A DNA stretch of 7,651 nt, taken from contig DAOWFB010000130.1 of NCBI GenBank assembly GCA_030638205.1, forward strand, positions 1 to 7,651. Reading direction: 5' to 3'. The notes under the pieces are model-generated. The model ran no database searches and had not been told where the DNA came from. It saw only the letters and a program-made list of their open reading frames with translations. Positions 1 through 5,939 of this stretch are shown one piece after another. The first letter of the stretch is position 1. Every line of letters begins with the position of its first letter. The stretch comes from Thalassospiraceae bacterium. Its GTDB lineage: Bacteria; Pseudomonadota; Alphaproteobacteria; Rhodospirillales; Magnetovibrionaceae. The position numbers and the translations under genes are program-made.

Positions 1-397
1 GGGCCACATGAGCAACAAGGCCCGGGCCAAAAAATGATTTTTCACGCATGATGGTGCGATCAATAAACTGATCGACAATTACAAATGTTCCGGGATCAAG
101 TTCTTCTTTTAATGAGCCGCAAGCAGAGACCGATAAAATTTCCGTAACCCCTGCGCGTTTAAGGGCATCAATATTAGCGCGGTAATTAACAGATGCCGGT
201 GGGATGCGGTGCCCGCGCCCATGACGGGGAAGAAAAACCATTTGCTGGCCGTCTAGTTCACCAAACAAAAGCTCATCCGATGCTTCGCCAAAGCTGCTTT
301 CAACACGAACCCAACGGGTATTTTCCAACCCATCAATTTCGTAAATGCCGCTACCGCCAATTACGCCGATAACTGGTGGTGTTCCGGGTGTAGTCAT
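1..397 (-). CDS. mtnP: S-methyl-5'-thioadenosine phosphorylase, 5' part only (3' end beyond the window)
   Basis: Cytosolic enzyme that splits methylthioadenosine with phosphate into adenine and methylthioribose-1-phosphate, for methionine and purine salvage. I translated the open frame by hand: ATG at 397-395, 132 full codons and no stop before the left edge. The family is about 280-300 residues long, so a little under half is present. Visible motifs are the N-terminal phosphate-binding GVIGGSGIY (11-19), LPRHGRGHRIPPASVNYRAN (56-75) and SVSACGSLKEELDPG (89-103), followed by VDQFIDRT (108-115). The SACGSL and DQFIDRT versions are typical of MTA phosphorylase rather than general purine nucleoside phosphorylase. 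A GGGGGAGA Shine-Dalgarno at 408-415 sits 10 nt before the ATG. It follows ychF by 41 nt, so co-transcription is likely. An inosine/guanosine phosphorylase of the same superfamily is the alternative. Confidence 0.93.
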   Translation of the reverse strand, partial: MTTPGTPPVIGVIGGSGIYEIDGLENTRWVRVESSFGEASDELLFGELDGQQMVFLPRHGRGHRIPPASVNYRANIDALKRAGVTEILSVSACGSLKEELDPGTFVIVDQFIDRTIMREKSFFGPGLVAHVA

Positions 398-438
398 TGT
401 TTTGCAGTCTCCCCCAAAAAATTTAAGTATTCTTTAGA

Positions 439-1539
439 TCATACATTAAAACGAAATAGCAATACATCGCCATCGGCAACCGTGTAATCGCGGCCTTCTT
501 GTCGCATTTTTCCGGCATCTTTGCAGGGCTGCTCGCCACCTAACTCAGCATAATCATCGTAAGCTATGGTTTCGGCCTTGATGAAGCCTTTTTCAAAATC
601 AGTATGGATTACACCCGCCGCCCCGGGGGCCTTGGTTCCCGCTGATATAGTCCAAGCGCGAGTTTCTTTTGGCCCGCAAGTAAAAAACGTGATTAGGTTT
701 AACAATGTGTATCCGGCGCGAACAATCCGGGCTAAGCCGGTTTCTTCCAGACCCAATGTTTCGAGAAATTCTTGTTTGTCCTCATCGCTGTCTAGCTGGC
801 TTATTTCTTCTTCTATTTTGGCAGATATCACCACGCTAACGGCACCTTCTTTGGCTGCCATTTCTGCGACCTTGGCCGAAAGCGCGTTGCCACCCTCCGC
901 TGCGTCTTCTTCTACATTACAAACATAAAGAATTGGCTTGGATGTAAGTAATTGCAGCATGCGAAATGGTTTTTCTTCATCTTCGGATACTTCCATGGTG
1001 CGTGCGGGTTTGCCGTCTTGTAATAGCTTTAGTGCACGTTCTATTAGTTCCATTTCCAGAACCGAGCTCTTGTCACCGCCGCGAACTTTTTTGGTTAATG
1101 GCTGAATACGTTTTTCAAGGCTTTCCATATCGGCCAGCATAAGTTCGGTTTCAATAATTTCCGCATCGCGAATTGGGTCAACCTCGCCCTCAACATGGGT
1201 TACGTTGCCATCATCAAAACAACGAACAACATGAATAACCGCATCGACCTCGCGAATATTGGCAAGAAACTGATTGCCAAGACCTTCGCCTTTGGATGCA
1301 CCTTTTACCAATCCGGCAATGTCGACAAATTCAAGCTGGGTCGGAATAATGTTTGCCGAGCCGGCAATTTCTGCAAGCTTGTCTTGGCGCAGATCAGGAA
1401 CCGAAACCCGCCCGACATTTGGCTCGATGGTACAAAAAGGAAAGTTTGCTGCCTCGGCCGCAGCAGTGGCGGTAAGGGCATTAAAAAGGGTCGATTTGCC
1501 CACGTTGGGCATACCGACAATACCGCATTTAAAACCCAT
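439..1539 (-). CDS. ychF: Ribosome-binding ATPase YchF (Obg family, OLA1 homologue)
   Basis: Soluble P-loop NTPase of the Obg/YchF group that binds ribosomes; in E. coli it is linked to translation control and oxidative-stress response. At 366 residues it is full length. Walker A/G1 is GMPNVGKS (9-16) and G3 is DIAG (73-76), followed by the family stretch LVKGASKGEGLGNQFL. The G4 position reads NVEE (208-211) instead of NKxD, the change known to switch YchF proteins from GTP to ATP. Residues about 130-160 look helical and coiled-coil-like, and about 281-364 form the TGS domain (ITFFTCGPKE, then GTKAPGAAGVIHTDFEKGFI). The ATG shares its A with the pth stop (TGATG), and GAGG at 1550-1553 gives a Shine-Dalgarno 10 nt upstream. 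Translation is therefore probably coupled to pth, a pairing seen in many bacteria. Nothing is missing or odd. Confidence 0.97.
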   Translation of the reverse strand: MGFKCGIVGMPNVGKSTLFNALTATAAAEAANFPFCTIEPNVGRVSVPDLRQDKLAEIAGSANIIPTQLEFVDIAGLVKGASKGEGLGNQFLANIREVDAVIHVVRCFDDGNVTHVEGEVDPIRDAEIIETELMLADMESLEKRIQPLTKKVRGGDKSSVLEMELIERALKLLQDGKPARTMEVSEDEEKPFRMLQLLTSKPILYVCNVEEDAAEGGNALSAKVAEMAAKEGAVSVVISAKIEEEISQLDSDEDKQEFLETLGLEETGLARIVRAGYTLLNLITFFTCGPKETRAWTISAGTKAPGAAGVIHTDFEKGFIKAETIAYDDYAELGGEQPCKDAGKMRQEGRDYTVADGDVLLFRFNV

Positions 1540-2141
1540 CAGCTTTTATCCTCATTGTTGTTATTTTTAGGTGTTTGCGGCATGGCACGGGCAACATTGG
1601 TCATGAAATCGGCGTCTTTTTCGGAAAATGCCAAATCAATACTGTCTGCAACCTCGAGCAATAACGGCTCCAGCCACCTGTCATCATCCTTGGCAAAATC
1701 GTTTAATACATGGCCTGTTACCCTGTCTTTATCGCCGGGATGGCCAATTCCTAGCCTGACACGCCCGTAGCCCTCGCCAATTACACTATGAAGCGAGCGT
1801 AAGCCGTTGTGTCCGGCATGGCCGCCGCCACGCTTAAGGCGGACTTTGCCCGGGATAAGGTCAAGCTCATCGTGAAGTACAATTACGTCAGAAGTATCAA
1901 TTTTGTAAAATTTTACTACTTCTGCGACTGAACGCCCGGACTCATTCATGAAGGTTTGTGGTTTTAAAACCAAAACCTTTTCAGTGCCAATGCTTCCTTC
2001 GGAAAGTTCACCCTGAAACTTTGCCCGCCATGGGGAAAAGCCATGGCGGCGAACGATTTCGTCCGCCGCCATAAAACCAATGTTGTGGCGGTTGTGAGCA
2101 TATTTATCGCCCGGATTTCCAAGCCCCACAACCAACTTCAT
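1539..2141 (-). CDS. pth: Peptidyl-tRNA hydrolase
   Basis: Cytosolic enzyme that cleaves the ester bond of peptidyl-tRNAs dropped from ribosomes and so recycles tRNA; usually essential. The product from the chosen start is 200 residues, normal for bacterial Pth. Catalytic and binding residues are all visible: N9 in VGLGNPG, the catalytic His19 in HNRHNIGF, N66 in KPQTFMNESG, D91 in LHDELDL, and N112 in GGGHAGHNG (equivalent to E. coli N10, H20, N68, D93 and N114). The open frame also has an ATG at 2165, but it would add eight unconserved residues and place the strong GGGAGG ribosome site inside the gene. The ATG at 2141 gives MKLVVGLGNPG directly and lies 9 nt after that site. It follows rplY by 42 nt and overlaps ychF by one base, forming a translation-quality-control group. 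Confidence 0.97.
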   Translation of the reverse strand: MKLVVGLGNPGDKYAHNRHNIGFMAADEIVRRHGFSPWRAKFQGELSEGSIGTEKVLVLKPQTFMNESGRSVAEVVKFYKIDTSDVIVLHDELDLIPGKVRLKRGGGHAGHNGLRSLHSVIGEGYGRVRLGIGHPGDKDRVTGHVLNDFAKDDDRWLEPLLLEVADSIDLAFSEKDADFMTNVARAMPQTPKNNNNEDKS

Positions 2142-2150
2142 TGATAAGTG

Positions 2151-2156
2151 CCTCCC
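2151..2156 (-). promoter_or_regulatory. Shine-Dalgarno GGGAGG that fixes the pth start
   Basis: On the minus strand GGGAGG is followed by 9 nt and then ATG at 2141. It lies inside the longer open frame that begins at 2165, so it argues for the internal ATG, which also matches the conserved N-terminus of the family. Confidence 0.85.
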
Positions 2157-2183
2157 ATGAAGCAAGGGTTTAAGAGAAGGGAA

Positions 2184-2864
2184 TTATCCCTCGCTCTTTT
2201 CCTCTTTACCGGCTTCACCTTCAGCGCCTTCGGCACCTTCGGCACCCTCTTCACCTTCTTCACCTTCGCCTTCGACTTCATCTTCTTCAACTGGTGCCAC
2301 GGTTGGTGCGGCAACGGTTGCGATAGTAAAATCGCGATCGGTAATGATTGGGCGAGTGCCTTCAGGCAAAGTAACCTGACTAATATGAATGGAATCGCCA
2401 ACTTCCGTGCCAGTCATATCAATTTCGATGAATTCTGGCATGGCCAATGGTGAAACCTTAAGTTCAAGTTCGTGACGCACAACGTTGAGTACGCCGCCGT
2501 GCTTAAGGCCCGGTGATTCTTCGTGGTTGGTGAAGTGAATAGGAACTTCCACCGAAATTCTGCTGTCTTTGGTTACGCGCAGAAAATCAAGATGTATGGG
2601 AACATCCGTAACAGGGTGAAGCTGTACATCACGCGGAACAACGGTGTGCTTGTCGCTGCCAACTTCAATGGAATAGGCATGCGAGAAAAAACCACCACGT
2701 TTAACGTATTTGTTCAACTCAATCGGATCGATAGAAATTGTTACGGGATCTTTCTTATCGCCGTAAATAACTGCGGGCACACGACCTGAACGTCGGGTCG
2801 CGCGGGCTGCCCCCTTACCTGCCCGCTCGCGCATTTCTGCGCTTATTGTTGAAATTTCAGCCAT
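2184..2864 (-). CDS. rplY: 50S ribosomal protein L25, long form with CTC/TL5 domain and acidic repeat tail
   Basis: Binds 5S rRNA in the large ribosomal subunit. From the ATG at 2864 the product has 226 residues. Residues about 5-95 are the L25 domain (REXAGKGAARATRRSGRVPA-like stretch at 12-31, AVIYG at 31-35, HPVTDVPIHLDF at 83-94). About 98-190 are the beta-rich TL5/CTC C-terminal domain (VEVPIHF, GGVLNVVRHELEL, DIT/DMTG-like stretch, TLPEG at 165-169). About 192-226 are an extremely acidic Glu/Gly/Ala tail. The upstream ATG at 2891 would add nine residues with no support, whereas AAGGAG 8 nt before 2864 and the MAEIS start fit the family. The tail is encoded by short direct repeats (separate entry). 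The gene follows prs across a structured 101-nt gap and precedes pth by 42 nt. Confidence 0.96.
   Translation of the reverse strand: MAEISTISAEMRERAGKGAARATRRSGRVPAVIYGDKKDPVTISIDPIELNKYVKRGGFFSHAYSIEVGSDKHTVVPRDVQLHPVTDVPIHLDFLRVTKDSRISVEVPIHFTNHEESPGLKHGGVLNVVRHELELKVSPLAMPEFIEIDMTGTEVGDSIHISQVTLPEGTRPIITDRDFTIATVAAPTVAPVEEDEVEGEGEEGEEGAEGAEGAEGEAGKEEKSEG
2208..2264 (-). repeat. In-frame 9-bp tandem repeats encoding the acidic L25 tail
   Basis: Reading the minus strand from 2264, the codons run as nine-base units: two copies of GGTGARGAR (Gly-Glu-Glu), then GGTGCCGAA twice, GGCGCTGAA once (Gly-Ala-Glu), and a diverged GGTGAAGCC before GGT. The unit is a multiple of three, so copy-number change alters the tail length without a frameshift. 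Diverged wobble bases show the array is not brand new. It lies entirely inside rplY codons 201-219. Confidence 0.85.
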
Positions 2865-2872
2865 TGGCTTTA

Positions 2873-2879
2873 CTCCTTT
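2873..2879 (-). promoter_or_regulatory. Shine-Dalgarno (A)AAGGAG that fixes the rplY start
   Basis: AAAGGAG on the minus strand ends 8 nt before the ATG at 2864. It lies within the reading frame extended to the ATG at 2891, so it favours the shorter protein. Confidence 0.8.
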
Positions 2880-2906
2880 TATATTTAACAATGACGCCAG
2901 CCTCCA

Positions 2907-2964
2907 GGGGTGCGGCGCCGCTTAAACCCCCAGCCCGGCTATAAAGCCTGGCCAGAGGATCTGG
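2907..2964 (-). promoter_or_regulatory. Cluster of GC-rich inverted repeats between prs and rplY
   Basis: Immediately after the prs stop the minus strand can form CCAGA-TCC-TCTGG (2952-2964), then GCCAGGCT-TTAT-AGCCGGGC with one mismatch (2933-2952). Next is the perfect palindrome GCGGCGCCGC (2912-2921), flanked by GGGG and CCCC arms (2927-2930 and 2907-2910). None is followed by a convincing T-run, so these do not look like a standard intrinsic terminator. Possible roles are mRNA 3'-end protection for prs, partial attenuation, or an rplY leader structure. The first two share a base and may be alternative folds. Confidence 0.45.
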
Positions 2965-2965
2965 T

Positions 2966-3898
2966 TTAATCAAAGAGCGTTGAAACTGAGCTCTCTTCGC
3001 TAATGCGTTTTATTGCTTCGCCGATTAGCGGTGCAATACTTAATTGTTCAACCTTGCTTGATCCCATTACTGCATCAGTGGCTAATATGCTATCGGTAAC
3101 AAATAGCTTGCTCATTGATGAGTTTTCAATTTTTTGTACTGCGCCACCTGATAAAACACCGTGGGAAACATAGGCCATAACCGATTTGGCACCTGCTTCT
3201 ATTAATGCATCGGCTGCATTGCAAAGGGTTCCGGCTGAATCAACAATATCATCGATTAAAATGCAATTGCGGCCTTTAACGTCGCCGATAATATTCATTA
3301 CTTCTGAAACGCCAGCCTGTTCGCGTCTTTTATCAATAATAGCCAAATCCGCATCTATGCGTTTGGCCACAGCGCGCGCACGGATAACGCCGCCCACATC
3401 GGGGGAAACTACAATTATCTCATTGGCGGGAAGGCGTTCATTAATGTCGCGGGTAAGCACGGGTGCGGCGTAAAGATTATCTACCGGGATATCAAAAAAA
3501 CCTTGTATCTGGCCCGCATGAAGATCCATGGTCAAAACTCGGTCGGCACCAGCGGTGGTAATAAGGTTTGCCACCAACTTGGCCGATATGGGTGTACGTG
3601 GTGCGGGCTTTCTGTCCTGACGGGCATAACCAAAATAAGGCATAACCGCAGTTATTCGCCGTGCCGAACCACGACGCAGGGCATCAATTACGATTAATAG
3701 TTCCATCAGGTTATCGTTGGCCGGAAATGATGTGGACTGAATAATAAACACATCTTCGCCGCGCACATTTTCCTGTATTTCTACAAAAATTTCCATATCG
3801 GAAAAACGTTGAATCTTGGCCTGCGTTAAAGTCACTCCCAATTCCTTGGAAATTTCCTCGGCCAGCGGCTTATTGCCATTGCATGAAATAATTTTCAT
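2966..3898 (-). CDS. prs: Ribose-phosphate pyrophosphokinase (PRPP synthetase, class I)
   Basis: Cytosolic enzyme making 5-phosphoribosyl-1-diphosphate from ribose-5-phosphate and ATP, the precursor for purines, pyrimidines, NAD, histidine and tryptophan. At 310 residues it has the usual length. Motifs in order: DNLMELLIVIDALRRGSA (62-79), VMPYFGYARQDRK (85-97, with the ATP-binding FGYARQDRK segment), TMDLHAGQIQGFF (123-135) with the conserved catalytic-region His127, SPDVGG (165-170), the flexible-loop IDKRRE (188-193), and the PRPP loop ILIDDIVDSAGT (213-224). All key residues are present. The ATG at 3898 starts the canonical MKIISCNGN N-terminus. Its ribosome site is weak (AAGG at 3911-3914, 12 nt away). 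A 182-nt gap upstream separates it from the envelope block, so it probably has its own promoter or is attenuated from upstream. Confidence 0.98.
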   Translation of the reverse strand: MKIISCNGNKPLAEEISKELGVTLTQAKIQRFSDMEIFVEIQENVRGEDVFIIQSTSFPANDNLMELLIVIDALRRGSARRITAVMPYFGYARQDRKPAPRTPISAKLVANLITTAGADRVLTMDLHAGQIQGFFDIPVDNLYAAPVLTRDINERLPANEIIVVSPDVGGVIRARAVAKRIDADLAIIDKRREQAGVSEVMNIIGDVKGRNCILIDDIVDSAGTLCNAADALIEAGAKSVMAYVSHGVLSGGAVQKIENSSMSKLFVTDSILATDAVMGSSKVEQLSIAPLIGEAIKRISEESSVSTLFD

Positions 3899-3954
3899 TT
3901 GTCTAAAACGCCTTGGTTCAGGTCACAAAAGACCCAAAAACGCAAAATCTTATT

Positions 3955-3975
3955 AAAAGGGGTTAACCCCTCTTT
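3955..3975 (-). terminator. Palindromic hairpin upstream of prs (possible weak terminator or attenuator)
   Basis: The minus strand carries AGGGGTTAACCCCT (3958-3971), a perfect 14-bp palindrome. With flanking bases it makes an eight-pair stem (AAGAGGGG with CCCCTTTT, one G-U pair) around a TTAA loop. A-rich bases lie on the 5' side and a TTTT run on the 3' arm, as in bidirectional intrinsic terminators, but there is no long T-tract after the stem. It lies about 105 nt beyond the lipoprotein stop and about 57 nt before the prs start. It could end the upstream transcript, attenuate prs, or be a dyad operator for a regulator. Confidence 0.4.
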
Positions 3976-4020
3976 GAATCGCGCGGAATGTAGCAGTCCC
4001 GGGGTGGGCTGTAAACGTAC

Positions 4021-4049
4021 AATATGGCTAAAATCAGCGTATATTTCAG
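4021..4049 (-). promoter_or_regulatory. Weak sigma-70-like promoter candidate for prs
   Basis: On the minus strand CTGAAA (4044-4049) and CATATT (4021-4026) are 17 nt apart, each matching four of six consensus positions. A start near 4014 would give prs a leader of roughly 115 nt containing the palindromic hairpin. Such matches arise easily by chance in AT-rich gaps; the main support is that the only long gap in the window lies here. Confidence 0.2.
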
Positions 4050-4080
4050 TGGGTTACGAGATAGCTTGGGCAATGGTGTC

Positions 4081-5169
4081 TCAAGGTGATGGTGGCGGGG
4101 CACGCCCGGGCACCTTTGGCAAAACCACAGATGGCGGGGCACCGGTTGGTTTTTCAATTATGGGGCTTCTGGAAAAATCGGCCATTATCCGTGCTATTCC
4201 CTTGGCTGCAGCCTTTGAAATAGATCTAGCGACCTCAGCCCAGCGCCCGGTTAACGAGCCTTTGGGCACCTCTTTTTCCTGAACTGCTTTTCCCAGCTCT
4301 GGGCCATCAATTTCTGCCACCCGCCAAATTATCCTGGCCATCTCCATCCCCGGGGTGGTGGGCACCATTTCAACCAAGCCCCCCAGCACGTATGTGGCCT
4401 GCCTTGGGTCTTCGGTTACCAATATATCTCGAATTAAAAGCTCTTTGGCCATGCCTTTGCTTAATATCTTACCATCCTCAACGGAAAGACCATTAATTCC
4501 AGCCATGAGAACCCCCTTGGTCAGAGGATCTGCCGGTGGTTCATCCGGTTTAATCTCGGCCGTTGCCATTGCCGCCATTGGTTCGGCAATGCCAACGCCA
4601 ACCGATCTTAGCAAACGAGGGTCACCAACATCCCAATCTTGCCTTGAACCAACCACCCCTTGGGAATGGGTGGCAATAACCCGGCCAAAGGTGTCGCTTA
4701 GTATCCATCTAATAATAACCGCGTAGCGCACATTAGGGTCGTCCACCCCCACCTCGGCGTTCCCCGTAAGGATAAAAATATTATTTTTCTTTTCGTTTGT
4801 TTTGCCTCCATCAGTATTGGCATCAATATCAATTGGTTTGGTGGTGGCCTTTACCCCGGCGCGTTCCAGATGTTCGGCGACCGAATTTGCCAGCAATTTT
4901 CCCATTGGCCGAGACGTGCCAAGGGGTTCCATCACCCTTATTTCCGCAGGCGCATTTTCAAGATTTGAATAATAAACGTCCCATCTGGTTGCCGGAGATT
5001 CGTTTATGCGAACATCATCCGGGCCAAAGCGTGGATCAGATGGAAGAGCAAGGCCTGCGGTAGAATTTCCAGAAATAATTTGTTTGGCAGACGAGCACGA
5101 AGCAACAATTGGCAAAATTAGTAAAAAAATAAAAAATGTAATTAATTTCTGCATGCTGTTTTGTTTCAT
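4081..5169 (-). CDS. Uncharacterised lipoprotein with two copies of a TolB-N/LpoB-like domain
   Basis: I do not recognise a named family. The 362-residue product starts with a lipoprotein signal: basic N-terminus, hydrophobic core (about 9-22) and lipobox VASC with Cys25, so it should be lipidated by Lgt and held on the periplasmic face of a membrane (Ser26 suggests export to the outer membrane). After a linker, residues about 78-201 and 219-329 look like diverged copies of one alpha/beta domain. Each has a VM...G...GK-L helix start, then an A-x-x-L helix, I/Y-x-L-x-G strands, A-x-I-I-x-W, a G-x-x-x-A turn and a final VA/VG helix. This pattern recalls TolB-N, LpoB and CsgG-type domains, an inference from pattern only. 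The end (341-362) is proline-rich. The ATG at 5169 overlaps the pgeF stop (ATGA); there is no clear Shine-Dalgarno, and Met6 (5154) is an alternative start that keeps the signal peptide. Confidence 0.85.
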   Translation of the reverse strand: MKQNSMQKLITFFIFLLILPIVASCSSAKQIISGNSTAGLALPSDPRFGPDDVRINESPATRWDVYYSNLENAPAEIRVMEPLGTSRPMGKLLANSVAEHLERAGVKATTKPIDIDANTDGGKTNEKKNNIFILTGNAEVGVDDPNVRYAVIIRWILSDTFGRVIATHSQGVVGSRQDWDVGDPRLLRSVGVGIAEPMAAMATAEIKPDEPPADPLTKGVLMAGINGLSVEDGKILSKGMAKELLIRDILVTEDPRQATYVLGGLVEMVPTTPGMEMARIIWRVAEIDGPELGKAVQEKEVPKGSLTGRWAEVARSISKAAAKGIARIMADFSRSPIIEKPTGAPPSVVLPKVPGRAPPPSP

Positions 5170-5939
5170 TCTGAAATCATTATGGCCGAAAGGATACGTC
5201 CATAATCTTTTTCATTGTTGTGCGTTGCCCGGCGATAGCTAAAAAAGTTTTTTTCATCTGCGTATGTATCAAGGCCAAGGCTAACGCAGGTTCCGATACC
5301 AACATTTTCAAGCCGGGCCAAAACGTAGGCGGGCAAATCAAACATATAGTGACCATCATTATTTGAAAGAATAAAAAACCTTTTCCCATCTGAAATACCG
5401 CTTTCAATAACGGCGCTGCGCACATCATCACCTACCTCATAGCTTTGTTGCCCAATGGTAGGCCCAACAACTGAAACGGTGCGCAAAAGATTTGCCCCAA
5501 GGCCGGCCATGGCGTGGGCAGTATTTTCAATAATTCCTGAAACGGCACCTTTCCATCCGGCGTGCAATGCCCCTATTACGCCCCTGTCCATATCGGCCAA
5601 TAAAACAGGCGCACAGTCGGCGGTTAAAATACCAAGGGCCAAACCGGGCACGTCCGTTACCATGGCATCGGCCTTGGGCAAGTTTTCATCAGCCCACGGT
5701 TCGCGGGCGGTTATTACATCGGATGAATGGGTTTGATAGCAGGTTAGCAAAGTAGCATCACCCGAGCCCAATTCATCAATTGCCAGCTGGCGATTTTTTT
5801 TCACGTTTTCAGGGCTATCGCCAGAACCGGGGCCACAGTTAAGGCCTGAATAAATGCCGTCACTAACCCCACCGATACGGGTAAAAAACCCGTGGGTAAT
5901 TTTGCCGCCATCAAGCGACTGGTGGGTTATTCTGCCCAT
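5166..5939 (-). CDS. pgeF: Peptidoglycan editing factor PgeF (YfiH/LACC1 family, DUF152)
   Basis: Member of the Cu-oxidase_4 family, formerly called polyphenol oxidase or laccase-domain protein. E. coli YfiH is reported to remove wrongly made UDP-MurNAc-L-Ser so that L-Ala stays at position one of the stem peptide. Other family members (such as LACC1) show purine nucleoside phosphorylase and adenosine deaminase activity. At 257 residues it is full length. Visible motifs: FFTRIGGVS (18-26), NCGPGSGD (34-41), CYQTHSSDV (67-75) with His71, LTADCAPVLLAD (105-116) with Cys109, ALHAGWKG (124-131) with His126, and FFSYRR (232-237). The His, Cys and His are the metal/active-site triad. The start overlaps the methyltransferase end by 13 nt, and the stop overlaps the lipoprotein start by 4 nt. 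The ribosome site is weak, consistent with translational coupling. Confidence 0.95.
   Translation of the reverse strand: MGRITHQSLDGGKITHGFFTRIGGVSDGIYSGLNCGPGSGDSPENVKKNRQLAIDELGSGDATLLTCYQTHSSDVITAREPWADENLPKADAMVTDVPGLALGILTADCAPVLLADMDRGVIGALHAGWKGAVSGIIENTAHAMAGLGANLLRTVSVVGPTIGQQSYEVGDDVRSAVIESGISDGKRFFILSNNDGHYMFDLPAYVLARLENVGIGTCVSLGLDTYADEKNFFSYRRATHNNEKDYGRILSAIMISE

Noticed and set aside
398..438. SAM or other riboswitch before mtnP
   Set aside because: The gap is only 41 nt, mostly the Shine-Dalgarno and AT-rich sequence, too short for an aptamer and without a stem.
1195..1770. Plus-strand open frame of 191 codons opposite ychF and pth
   Set aside because: Fully antisense to two well-conserved genes, with a composition that mirrors their codons; no independent evidence.
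2208..2264. CRISPR-like or mobile repeat
   Set aside because: Units are nine bases without spacers and lie in frame within a coding tail.
2138..2401. Minus-strand open frame of 87 codons, Lys/Val-rich
   Set aside because: It is the alternative frame of the rplY acidic repeat tail; the simple repeat creates the long frame and the Lys/Val periodicity.
3899..4282. Plus-strand open frame of 127 codons across the prs-lipoprotein gap
   Set aside because: More than half is antisense to the lipoprotein, the product has no recognisable motif, and its start abuts the prs start in opposite orientation without a ribosome site; it reads as chance.
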